IMG/VR virus record: IMGVR_UViG_3300037189_005608 | Location: 1 to 25,606 of that record | Length of the DNA: 25,606 bases | From: a virus | Reading direction: 5' to 3' (one strand) | Shown: piece by piece, positions 12,849 to 20,238 of the stretch | Numbering within the stretch: the first letter of the stretch is position 1 | Layout of the letters: the number at the start of each line of letters is the position of its first letter | Translations under genes and position numbers: made by a program | The notes under the pieces: generated by a model | Database searches by the model: none | Told to the model about the DNA's origin: nothing | What the model saw: only the letters and a program-made list of their open reading frames with translations

Positions 12849-15422
12849 ATGGCAATTTTACAGATTTCTAAAATTCAACAACGTTCGGGTAATTTAGTAG
12901 ACTTACCACAACTGGACGATGCAGAGTTTGGTTGGGCGACTGATGCCAAACGACTTTTCATTGGTAAATCTACCCCTAACGAGAACATTGAAGTTCTTAC
13001 TTCATACTCGCAGATTAATTTTAGTCAAATTAACGGTTCAGTTGGCAATTTAAATATCAGCAATGTCACTTTGGTTGACGGTCAAGTACTAGCCTATGAT
13101 GGCAGTGAGTGGGTCAATAAGGGCGGGGATGCAGGTGGATTAATAACATTGGGCGATGTTTCTAATGTTAAGATCGACGGCGGCGCAATTGGTTATGTTC
13201 TTGAAACTGATGGAGTAGGTAATCTATCTTGGACACCTAAATCCAGTATTACTTCGTTTTTTGAAAACGTCACCAAAGCTGATCCAGCAGTAGTAACTAC
13301 TACTCAGGATAACTTTTTCACTCAGGGTGCATCAATCACTGTAACAAATGTTACTGGAATGACGCAACTTAATGGTAATGTATATTATGTAGATGTTCTC
13401 ACTTCTAATACTTTTGCACTTTATCATGATTCTGGCTTAGCAAATACAGTAGACTCTACTGGTTATGGTACTTTCCCCTATGCTACAGTTTCGGCAACCG
13501 ACACTTTAACAGATCAAATTACAGTATCCGATGCAACGCCCTTTACTCTAAATGACCCTGTTGTATTTACCGGTGATTTAGGTAATAGTACAATTGTTGT
13601 TGGTCAAACATACTACGTTAAGACTAAAGACACATCAGCCCCAAATACTTGGATTACTATTTCAACGATTGCTGGTGGCAATACCTTTGATCCAGGTACA
13701 GAAGCAAGTCCGACTGGCGCAGCAGTGTATGTTCCGGGCGGTCGCGCCGTATCATTAGTATCAGGTGGAACATCTTCACTTGCAGCCGCAGGTACGCCTA
13801 CTCAAATTCAATACAATGATACCAGTCTCTTGCAGGGTAATGCAGATTTTACCTATAACAATTCTACAAAATTATTAACTCTGAATGGCAATGCTAACGT
13901 AGGTAATTTAAATGCAACTGGTGTATCAACTGCTACCCGATTTATATCTAATATAGCTAACGGAACTCCTCCGCTACAAGTAACATCTGTTACCCGAGTA
14001 TCTAACTTAAGCGTAGCATATTCTAACGTTTCAGATTTCGGTGTAGTGACTACGCAAACAACAGGTACATTCTATCCTGTTATGGTAAGTGCTAACACTA
14101 GTGCAAACTATGCACTAGCATCTAACGCTAATATTTCATTCAACGCAGCAACCGGAAATCTTTCAGTAACTCTTTTGAATGCTTCTAGCAATGCGAACGT
14201 TGGTAACTTAGGAACTGCTGGATTAATCGTTGCAACTGGTAATGTTACTGGTGGTAATTTGGTAACAGGCGGCGCATTGAGTGTAACAGGTAATGCGAAC
14301 GTCGGTAACTTAGGCACAGCCAGAGTTATTGCTACTGGAAATATTAGCGGTACGCAGTTGATCAGCAATATTGCAACTGGCACTGCTCCTCTTGTAGTTA
14401 CATCAACTACTACTGTTGCTAACCTTGCTGCTGCAACAGCCACTACTGCTGGCACAGTGACAACAGCAGCACAACCCAATATCACTAGTGTTGGTACACT
14501 AACTTCATTAGCAGTGACAGGTAATATTAGTGCAGGTAACGTAAGTGCTACAACATTCACCGGTGCACTAAGCGGCGCGGCGACAAGCGCAACTACTGCT
14601 GGTACTGTAACAACTGCGGCGCAGCCTAATATTACATCAGTTGGTACGTTAACAAGTTTAAGTGTCACTGGTAACATTAGTGCAGGTAATGTAAGTGCAA
14701 CAACATTTACAGGCGCATTGACTGGAGCAGCAAGTACAGCCGGTACTGTTACTACAGCGGCACAGCCTAATATTACATCAACTGGCACATTAACATCACT
14801 GGCAGTAACAGGTAACATTAGTGCAGGTAATGTAAGTGCAACAACATTTACGGGTGCATTGACCGGAGCTGCAACTACTGCTGGTACTGTAACAACTGCG
14901 GCGCAGCCTAATATTACATCAACTGGCACATTAACATCATTAGGTGTAAGTGGAGCGTTAACTACTACGCAAATTACAGCAGGCGCAAACACTACAGCAG
15001 GTAACATAACCGGCAACTGGACATTAACAACAGGTTCAAGCTTAACTGCTACTTACGCTGACCTTGCAGAATACTACGAAGCTGATGTAAAATATCTGCC
15101 TGGCACGGTGTTGATGTTTGGTGGAGAGAAAGAAGTCACTCTAGCAGATGACGGTACAAATAGAGTAGCAGGCGTAGTGTCTACTAACCCAGCATATGTC
15201 ATGAACGCAACCTGTCCCGGACTACTGACCGCAGTAGCACTACAAGGTCGTGTACCATGTAAAGTTCGTGGCAAGATTAGTAAAGGCGACATGCTCATTT
15301 CAGGTGGCAATGGATTCGCAAGACCAAATCAGTTCCCTTCTATGGGTACGGTAATAGGTAAAGCACTGCAAGACTTTGATGGTTATGAAGGCGTCATTGA
15401 AGTAGCAGTCGGAAGATTATAA
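12849..15422 (+). CDS. Repeat-rich tail-fibre-like virion protein
   Basis: This 857-residue protein is built like a trimeric fibre. The N-terminus (ISKIQQRSGNLVDLPQLDDA, then FGWATDAKRLFIGKST) is of the type that begins many phage fibre and tropism proteins. A YYVK-containing beta module lies near residues 215-290. From about residue 440 come short VGNL/VTGN repeats, then four longer units of 47-50 residues (TVTTAAQPNITS...TLTSL...VTGNISAGNVSATTFTGAL; about 532-702). The C-terminal domain (about 737-857: ADLAEYYEAD, GTVLMFGG, VAGVVSTNPAYVMN, GRVPCKVRGKISKGD) is a recurrent fibre-end domain reminiscent of Peptidase_G2/chaperone-type tips. There is no clear Shine-Dalgarno sequence. Confidence 0.85.
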   Translation: MAILQISKIQQRSGNLVDLPQLDDAEFGWATDAKRLFIGKSTPNENIEVLTSYSQINFSQINGSVGNLNISNVTLVDGQVLAYDGSEWVNKGGDAGGLITLGDVSNVKIDGGAIGYVLETDGVGNLSWTPKSSITSFFENVTKADPAVVTTTQDNFFTQGASITVTNVTGMTQLNGNVYYVDVLTSNTFALYHDSGLANTVDSTGYGTFPYATVSATDTLTDQITVSDATPFTLNDPVVFTGDLGNSTIVVGQTYYVKTKDTSAPNTWITISTIAGGNTFDPGTEASPTGAAVYVPGGRAVSLVSGGTSSLAAAGTPTQIQYNDTSLLQGNADFTYNNSTKLLTLNGNANVGNLNATGVSTATRFISNIANGTPPLQVTSVTRVSNLSVAYSNVSDFGVVTTQTTGTFYPVMVSANTSANYALASNANISFNAATGNLSVTLLNASSNANVGNLGTAGLIVATGNVTGGNLVTGGALSVTGNANVGNLGTARVIATGNISGTQLISNIATGTAPLVVTSTTTVANLAAATATTAGTVTTAAQPNITSVGTLTSLAVTGNISAGNVSATTFTGALSGAATSATTAGTVTTAAQPNITSVGTLTSLSVTGNISAGNVSATTFTGALTGAASTAGTVTTAAQPNITSTGTLTSLAVTGNISAGNVSATTFTGALTGAATTAGTVTTAAQPNITSTGTLTSLGVSGALTTTQITAGANTTAGNITGNWTLTTGSSLTATYADLAEYYEADVKYLPGTVLMFGGEKEVTLADDGTNRVAGVVSTNPAYVMNATCPGLLTAVALQGRVPCKVRGKISKGDMLISGGNGFARPNQFPSMGTVIGKALQDFDGYEGVIEVAVGRL
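14442..14955 (+). repeat. Coding tandem repeats in the fibre gene
   Basis: Four repeat units begin near 14442, 14592, 14733 and 14874 (steps of 150, 141 and 141 bases, all whole codons); the last is partial. Each contains ACTGTAACAACTGC-type and CAGCCTAATATTACATCA-type blocks. The units differ mainly at synonymous or conservative positions, so copy number could change by recombination without breaking the frame. Confidence 0.9.
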
Positions 15423-15432
15423 GGATAATAAA

Positions 15433-15951
15433 ATGGCATCTTACGTATATACAGGTAATGCAGTATCACAGCAATCAGCTAATATTGCTACAGACAAAAT
15501 TAGAATATCAACTACAGGCGTAGCTATTCACGCCGTAACAGGCTATCCTAGAGTAGCCGGTACTGGAACAGCCACAGCAGCAACTAACTCAGTAACAGTT
15601 ACTGGTGTAGGAACTGCATTTAACACTCAGCTAGAAATCGGCGCTTGGATAGGAAATACCACTGGAACAACAGTAGGAATTGTAGCAAATATTGCTAATG
15701 CTACTAGTTTGACGCTAACTGCAAACGCAGGAGTAGCCCTATCAAATGTTGCATACACTTTTAATAATGCAGGTGTTCCTTACGCAATTGCTACCCAGCA
15801 GTCAGCGATTTATTCTGCTAATGACAGCTATAATAGCGTTTATTGCGGTCAAGGCAACGTAGTGGCGTTCCTTACAACAGGCGGCGGAGCCGGATCAGAA
15901 TTCAGTATTACAGAATTAGGCATGCCACATGCCAATACAGGTACCGAATAA
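15433..15951 (+). CDS. Virion structural protein, 172 residues
   Basis: This beta-rich, Ala/Thr/Asn-rich protein with few charged residues contains a module common in phage tail and fibre proteins: GTGTATAATNSVTVTGVGTAF (about residues 46-66), then an 'IGAWIG...VGIVANI...TSLTLTANAGVA' pattern. It starts 10 bases after the fibre gene with AAGGATAATAAAATG and should be made from the same late transcript. Its job in the particle is unknown; an accessory fibre or decoration role is a reasonable guess. Confidence 0.75.
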   Translation: MASYVYTGNAVSQQSANIATDKIRISTTGVAIHAVTGYPRVAGTGTATAATNSVTVTGVGTAFNTQLEIGAWIGNTTGTTVGIVANIANATSLTLTANAGVALSNVAYTFNNAGVPYAIATQQSAIYSANDSYNSVYCGQGNVVAFLTTGGGAGSEFSITELGMPHANTGTE

Positions 15952-15963
15952 TTTCGCAATAAA

Positions 15964-15972
15964 GCTAAATAC
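15964..15972 (+). promoter_or_regulatory. T4-type late promoter (GCTAAATAC)
   Basis: GCTAAATA plus C predicts +1 at 15977, giving a leader of about 77 bases that contains an 8-codon reading frame and three short hairpins before the gene at 16054. Confidence 0.65.
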
Positions 15973-15980
15973 ATTGTAAC

Positions 15981-16035
15981 GTTCTCAATGAGGAGAACTT
16001 ATGCAGTACCCACTGCGTAGCGACTAGAACTCGCT
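15981..16035 (+). promoter_or_regulatory. Leader with three consecutive hairpins
   Basis: GTTCTC/GAGAAC (15981-15986 and 15993-15998) would cover the Shine-Dalgarno sequence of the small frame at 16001. GCAGT-ACCC-ACTGC (16003-16016) lies inside that frame. AGCGA/TCGCT (16019-16023 and 16031-16035), followed by TTTT, spans its stop. The ribosome site for the main gene (AAAGGAG, about 16040) follows. The arrangement recalls translational leader control; none of the stems is long. Confidence 0.5.
16001..16027 (+). CDS. Upstream mini-ORF (leader peptide), 8 codons
   Basis: ATG at 16001 preceded by GAGGAGAACTT, a good Shine-Dalgarno sequence at normal spacing. It encodes MQYPLRSD and stops at TAG, 26 bases before the main ATG. 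It lies wholly in the leader of the large virion gene. It could regulate that gene, or be a remnant of an earlier start region. Confidence 0.4.
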   Translation: MQYPLRSD

Positions 16036-16053
16036 TTTCAAAGGAGAAAACAA

Positions 16054-17352
16054 ATGGGTAGACCACTAAAAATTGCTAAATCACAGGCAGTCATTACTAT
16101 TACTGCAACTGCTGCTGCAACGGATATCGTAACAACTTCAGCAAACTTCACTAATCTCGGCATCATTGCAGGTATGCCATTCGTAACCGCATCTAACGTT
16201 GGCGGACTAATTGCTGGCACACTCTACTGGATTCTTCAAGTAGTAAATGCTGGAAATAACAGTACATTTACTGTTTCTGCAACTCCACTAAACGCTAACC
16301 CAACTTCAGCTAAGGTTGACTTGTCATCTACTTCAGGTCAAACTATTGCAACTACTGTTGCTCCAGTTGATATGTATTTCAACAATCCAAACGGTCCTCA
16401 GTGGCCAGCAACAAACGCAAACACTTACTCAGTAGTCGGTGGCAACACTGCACAATACGGTAAGCAAGTACTTGCTAACGTTGGATTTGGTGTTCAAGGT
16501 ACAGGTACACAATTAGCAAGTACAAGTAGCAATGTTATAGTTGGTTTAGGTACTGACTTTGCTAATATCGCTAATGGTACAATTATCTTTGCTCAGTATG
16601 GAACAAAAGGTTACGGTGCTAATACAGTAATAGGAACAGGCGCTGTAACATTAATAGGTACAGTTGCCGACAACGTTGGTGATGTAACAGTAGCAGTCGC
16701 TAACTCAACTGCAACAGGTAACGTCATTCGCACAAGTGGAAATGCACAGACACTTGTGTTGGACGGCGCAGTAACTTTTGATACAGCATTCGGCGGACTA
16801 TCAGCAGATACAGCTTACTTTGTCAAAACAATTGCCAATGCGACAGCATTCACTGTTTCTGCAACACCAGGTGGTGCACCACAAGCAGTTACATCAAACG
16901 CAAGTGTAACAGCAAATGCTATTCAGCAACAACTAGTGTTGGATGCTGATGCGGCAAATAATAGCACGGGTGTAAGTGGTGCAGGTGATACATTCATTCA
17001 AGTATTACCAGAAGCAGGCTACATTGTTCGTCAAAAGGGCAAGCAGAAGTATCTCGTAACAGGTACTACAACTGGTCTAACTGGTGCAGTTTATACTGCT
17101 AACGTTGCAAATACTGCATTGCTTCCAAACACAATGACAATCACTGCAACTTATGCTAACTCAGGTACTGTTAATGTTCAGAGCCTCAGCGATCACACTG
17201 CTGAACTCTTTACTGCAACATCTGGTCCAGTTGCAACAGGTAACATCGTATTGCAGAACGCTAACCCAGCATTCTCAACATTCAATGCTGCCGCTGCTGC
17301 AAATGCAAACCCAGGTCAGCCTTACCCAATTGTACAAATTGGCAACGCATAA
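16054..17352 (+). CDS. Virion structural protein, 432 residues
   Basis: This large, Ala/Thr/Asn/Val-rich, lysine-poor beta protein is typical of phage tail or fibre components. It carries at least two copies of a module of the form 'Y(W/F)(V/I)...fTVSATP' (about residues 52-75 and 249-275) and a GTGTQLASTSSNVIVGLGTDF block (about 149-169) that resembles the module in the 172-residue protein upstream. A related YYVK module also occurs in the 857-residue fibre protein, so neighbouring virion genes share building blocks. It starts with AAAGGAGAAAACAAATG. The role is inferred from composition and neighbours. Confidence 0.75.
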   Translation: MGRPLKIAKSQAVITITATAAATDIVTTSANFTNLGIIAGMPFVTASNVGGLIAGTLYWILQVVNAGNNSTFTVSATPLNANPTSAKVDLSSTSGQTIATTVAPVDMYFNNPNGPQWPATNANTYSVVGGNTAQYGKQVLANVGFGVQGTGTQLASTSSNVIVGLGTDFANIANGTIIFAQYGTKGYGANTVIGTGAVTLIGTVADNVGDVTVAVANSTATGNVIRTSGNAQTLVLDGAVTFDTAFGGLSADTAYFVKTIANATAFTVSATPGGAPQAVTSNASVTANAIQQQLVLDADAANNSTGVSGAGDTFIQVLPEAGYIVRQKGKQKYLVTGTTTGLTGAVYTANVANTALLPNTMTITATYANSGTVNVQSLSDHTAELFTATSGPVATGNIVLQNANPAFSTFNAAAAANANPGQPYPIVQIGNA

Positions 17353-17362
17353 GGAATAAACG

Positions 17363-17680
17363 ATGGCTCAGGCTTCTACAGTTCAAAAGATTAAAGAGAC
17401 TGAGACCGAAATTGCAGTCCTTCAGGTACAGTATGGATATCTAAATGAAAAAATGGATGATATCAAAACTGACCTGAAGGACTTGCGCTCTCATATTGAT
17501 GGCCATGCCCTCGCAGCACAACAACTCATTACAAATTTTCAAGAAGAAAATAAAGAACAACACGCAAAGGTTGAAAAGAAAGTATCTGCTCTAGAAAAAT
17601 GGAGATGGATGCTTATGGGAGCTGGTGTATTAGCTGGGGCATTGGGATGGCCTACTCTAGAAAAATTACTCGGTATCTAA
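17363..17680 (+). CDS. Coiled-coil plus one-membrane-segment protein, XhlA/holin-like
   Basis: The protein has 105 residues. Residues 5-78 form a charged coiled coil (EIAVLQVQYGYLNEKMDDIK and following heptads). After KWRW comes a single hydrophobic segment (about 82-97, MLMGAGVLAGALGW), then a short amphipathic tail. This is the layout of the XhlA/haemolysin-type accessory holins, which act at the inner membrane in lysis. It sits at the end of the late virion genes with AAGGAATAAACGATG. No endolysin is visible in the window, so the lysis role rests on layout alone; a membrane anchor for another process is possible. Confidence 0.65.
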   Translation: MAQASTVQKIKETETEIAVLQVQYGYLNEKMDDIKTDLKDLRSHIDGHALAAQQLITNFQEENKEQHAKVEKKVSALEKWRWMLMGAGVLAGALGWPTLEKLLGI

Positions 17681-18082
17681 TCAAGTAAGACTATTCAACT
17701 TTTCAATTACAATATCAATATTCACAGTAGAAAATAATCCGGGGTGTAAAGGCTTCGGATATTGTCCTTCTGTTACCCAGGCATAACCGACATGCTCATC
17801 ATTCAATGCAGGAATAAATTCTTCTTCGACTTCACAGAAAAAAGTATGATATACAAATGCGTTGTTCACAAACTTCTGAATGGGTATTAATTTTAGTTCA
17901 GAAATATCAAATTTCATTTCTTCATCGCATTCTCTTGCAATACCCTCAAACAATGTCTCATCTTGTTCAATGCCCCCACCTGGTATACTCCATGTAGGAC
18001 TTCTTGAGTCAGTTCTTAGCAAATAAAGATAACGGTGAGTAGATTTACTGTAAAAGAAAACGCCGGCAGCTTGATGGGTCAT
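17681..18082 (-). CDS. Nudix hydrolase
   Basis: The 133-residue protein has a near-complete Nudix box at residues 36-58: G36-x5-E42-x7-R50-E51-C-x-E54-E55-x-K57-F, where Lys replaces the usual final Gly. Catalytic Glu residues are present, so it should hydrolyse a nucleoside diphosphate linked to another group (NTP, dinucleotide, NADH, ADP-ribose or capped RNA); the substrate cannot be read from the box. It overlaps the gp15 stop by 4 bases on the minus strand and is probably coupled to it. It abuts the convergent coiled-coil gene with no intervening base. T4 itself carries a Nudix gene (nudE), but I see no basis for calling this its orthologue. Confidence 0.88.
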   Translation of the reverse strand: MTHQAAGVFFYSKSTHRYLYLLRTDSRSPTWSIPGGGIEQDETLFEGIARECDEEMKFDISELKLIPIQKFVNNAFVYHTFFCEVEEEFIPALNDEHVGYAWVTEGQYPKPLHPGLFSTVNIDIVIEKLNSLT

Positions 18083-19455
18083 AAAACTATACTATAATCA
18101 CCTTGCTCATACCAACCCTCGTAAGATTTCATCCACATACCTTCTGAAGGAACATATCTATACTGTACGTTTGTAGTGAGATTGGTTACAAATTCTACGT
18201 TATTAGCGTTGATACTATCAAATGAAACTTGCCATTCGCCAGCGTTAGCATTATATTGGATGATATCGTTAGCATACGCTACTAGATCGCCCCAAGCTAC
18301 AGTAGTATCTCCTTCAGAACCAATGTCCTCTACAATAAGATATCTTACACCTGGAGTAGGTCCGGGCAATCCTGCATTAGGTGCAGTCAATTGAGGATTA
18401 ATAACGCTGGTTACCGGGGACATTGTGTTTTGCGGCAGCGTATCAGGGTCAATGCTATAAATTAAGTATCTATCGTCAAGTGGATCAGGTACAATAGTTC
18501 CTACAATGTCATCTGCGATATATGGATTCTGTAGCCAAATCTGACTAATACCAGGCTTTACTGCTCCGTATACGTTAAGCAAACTAGCCCAGTATAAGCT
18601 AGTGTTTGGATTAGTAGGTTGTTCTAGTGATGAATTAGGAGGATAGAGTGCTTCGTTTGCAGGTAGTAACTGTAGTTGATTACCTTGCAGTAGTAATTTA
18701 TATCCGTATGGGGTAATCTTTTGCCGAGTTCCCAGTAATAAATCGTCATCTTGCATATCTTGGAAAGCATTACCTTTAAAAATAGAAGCGATAACTTTAT
18801 GAATCACTCCCATCTTCTTAAGCTTACTTGACGTTGTAATCCAAATCGGCATATAGAATTTCCAAGTCATAACATCAATTGGATTTCCGGTACCTTGTGG
18901 AATGCTTCTACTTGAGAACGTCAACCCATCTTGATACACTACTGTCAATGAAGTCCAGTCTACAAAGTTGTCAGTGCTTTGAATATCTAATGCAGGGTTA
19001 AACAGTACCCCAAGCTGCTCAATTAGTTCTAGCTTCTGTTGATAATTTGTAGTCCAAAAATCAACAGTAATTCTTAATTTATACGGAACAGGCATCATTC
19101 TTTCTAATGTAAATGCTTGCCCTTGAGTCTGTTCGAATTCACCGGTGTCTTGATTAACTGCACGTTGACGAATTTGCATTTTATCTACGAAGAATGGGTC
19201 TTGTGTTCTGCTTTGTTCGTACTCTAGCCCACTAACATAATAAGTAATCATCGGCGCTGAGGGCAAGTTACTAGCACTGTTATTAGCAATAATAGTGGCA
19301 GCTTGTCTACTACTATCACCATACATAATAGGAACTCTAACAAGAATTTCATTACCGTTAGGATCTTTGCCTCTGGTGACATACCAATTGCTAAAAATCT
19401 TAGCAAATTGAATTAGAAATCTTCTAATCTGATTATCGTAAAAGAAGGCAGCCAA
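18079..19455 (-). CDS. 15: Tail sheath stabiliser/completion protein, T4 gp15-like
   Basis: The first ~225 residues follow T4 gp15: MAAFFYDNQIRRF aligns with the T4 start MFGYFYNSSFRRY, and the LFSN and VPI-x-Y landmarks recur as IFSNWYV and VRVPIMYGD. Later, PYKLRITVDFWT and VMTWKFYMPIWI match the gp15 pattern. In T4, gp15 caps the finished tail and joins it to the head. At 458 residues this version is much longer than T4's 272; the added C-terminal half includes a beta-rich domain near residues 370-455 with EGMWMKSYEGWYEQG. The start is TTG, supported by the alignment and by AAGGA nine bases upstream. It has no late promoter of its own that I can see. Confidence 0.88.
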   Translation of the reverse strand: MAAFFYDNQIRRFLIQFAKIFSNWYVTRGKDPNGNEILVRVPIMYGDSSRQAATIIANNSASNLPSAPMITYYVSGLEYEQSRTQDPFFVDKMQIRQRAVNQDTGEFEQTQGQAFTLERMMPVPYKLRITVDFWTTNYQQKLELIEQLGVLFNPALDIQSTDNFVDWTSLTVVYQDGLTFSSRSIPQGTGNPIDVMTWKFYMPIWITTSSKLKKMGVIHKVIASIFKGNAFQDMQDDDLLLGTRQKITPYGYKLLLQGNQLQLLPANEALYPPNSSLEQPTNPNTSLYWASLLNVYGAVKPGISQIWLQNPYIADDIVGTIVPDPLDDRYLIYSIDPDTLPQNTMSPVTSVINPQLTAPNAGLPGPTPGVRYLIVEDIGSEGDTTVAWGDLVAYANDIIQYNANAGEWQVSFDSINANNVEFVTNLTTNVQYRYVPSEGMWMKSYEGWYEQGDYSIVL

Positions 19456-19469
19456 AACATAATTCCTTG

Positions 19470-19478
19470 CATAAATAG
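19470..19478 (+). promoter_or_regulatory. T4-type late promoter-like element (CATAAATAG)
   Basis: CATAAATA predicts +1 at 19483 for the endonuclease gene. An inverted repeat GTGAGT/ACTCAC (19481-19486 and 19506-19511) and a smaller one, ATGCT/AGCAT (19516-19520 and 19534-19538), around AAAGGAG and the ATG follow. T4 homing endonuclease genes are known to use late promoters with ribosome-site hairpins, which this resembles. Confidence 0.55.
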
Positions 19479-19536
19479 TTGTGAGTCACGGTATTGGAAC
19501 TACCCACTCACTCTAATGCTATAAAGGAGCACCAGC

Positions 19537-20238
19537 ATGATTATTTATCTATATCACAAACGTCATCTTAAAACAGGACTTAATTACTTTGGCAAAACGA
19601 CATCTGAACCGTATACCTATGCGGGATCAGGAAAATATTGGAAACGACATTTAAATAAGCATGGTCTAGACATAGAGACTGTTTCTGTTTGGGAATTTCA
19701 GAATCAAGAAGATTGCACTGACTTTGCACTAAGATTTTCTACAGAAAATGATATAGTTGAGTCTAAAGATTGGGCCAATTTAAAAGCCGAAAATGGTAAA
19801 GATGGTGGCGATCCTGGACCAGCAGGACGGAAAAAAATTGCTGAAGCGCATGTCGGTAGAAAACACTCAGTAGAACAAAATAAACAAAAAAGCAACCGAC
19901 AAACTGGAATAAAGCGTTCTCCTGAATATCTTGCAAAAAAGGTAGGCAAGAAATATAAAAAATCAAAAGAAAGAACCGCACCAAATAAAAATAAAGGAAG
20001 ACCTTTGCCTAAAGCTTGGGTAGAGAAAAGTGCAACCTCTAGAAGAGGGATGAAATACAATATAGTGACATGTCCTCACTGTAATAAACAGGGAGGGTCA
20101 TCATCAATGCCTAGATGGCACTTTGATAATTGTAAACTAAAATCTTATACTACTGGGGGAACAGGGGGTAGCGTCGGCTGTAATACCGACGATAGTGGCT
20201 GTGCCTGCGGAACAAATGTTCCTTCACTATTTAGATAG
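19537..20238 (+). CDS. GIY-YIG homing endonuclease
   Basis: This 233-residue free-standing endonuclease has an N-terminal GIY-YIG domain (YLY at 4-6, YFG at 17-19, GSGKYWKRH at 30-38, catalytic-type Glu70 in FSTEN). DNA-binding NUMOD3-like repeats follow (VGRKHSVEQNKQKS at about 106-119 and IKRSPEYLAKK at 125-135), then a basic stretch and a C-terminal zinc finger (Cys179, Cys182, His195, Cys199). The natural end of the family seems to be near Lys202 (20142). The last 31 residues read antisense through the end of the gp14-like gene. It is the only plus-strand gene between two minus-strand tail genes, as expected for a mobile insertion. AAAGGAG precedes the ATG. Confidence 0.88.
   Translation: MIIYLYHKRHLKTGLNYFGKTTSEPYTYAGSGKYWKRHLNKHGLDIETVSVWEFQNQEDCTDFALRFSTENDIVESKDWANLKAENGKDGGDPGPAGRKKIAEAHVGRKHSVEQNKQKSNRQTGIKRSPEYLAKKVGKKYKKSKERTAPNKNKGRPLPKAWVEKSATSRRGMKYNIVTCPHCNKQGGSSSMPRWHFDNCKLKSYTTGGTGGSVGCNTDDSGCACGTNVPSLFR

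Noticed and set aside
14108-15016. Long open frame (302 residues) on the minus strand
   Set aside because: It is antisense to the Thr/Ala/Asn-rich repeats of the fibre gene. Its Val/Pro/Ala-only composition is the mirror of those codons, and no ribosome site is seen.
12849-17352. CRISPR-like or intergenic repeat array
   Set aside because: The repeats are coding, in frame, and fall in fibre-type proteins; there is no spacer/repeat alternation.
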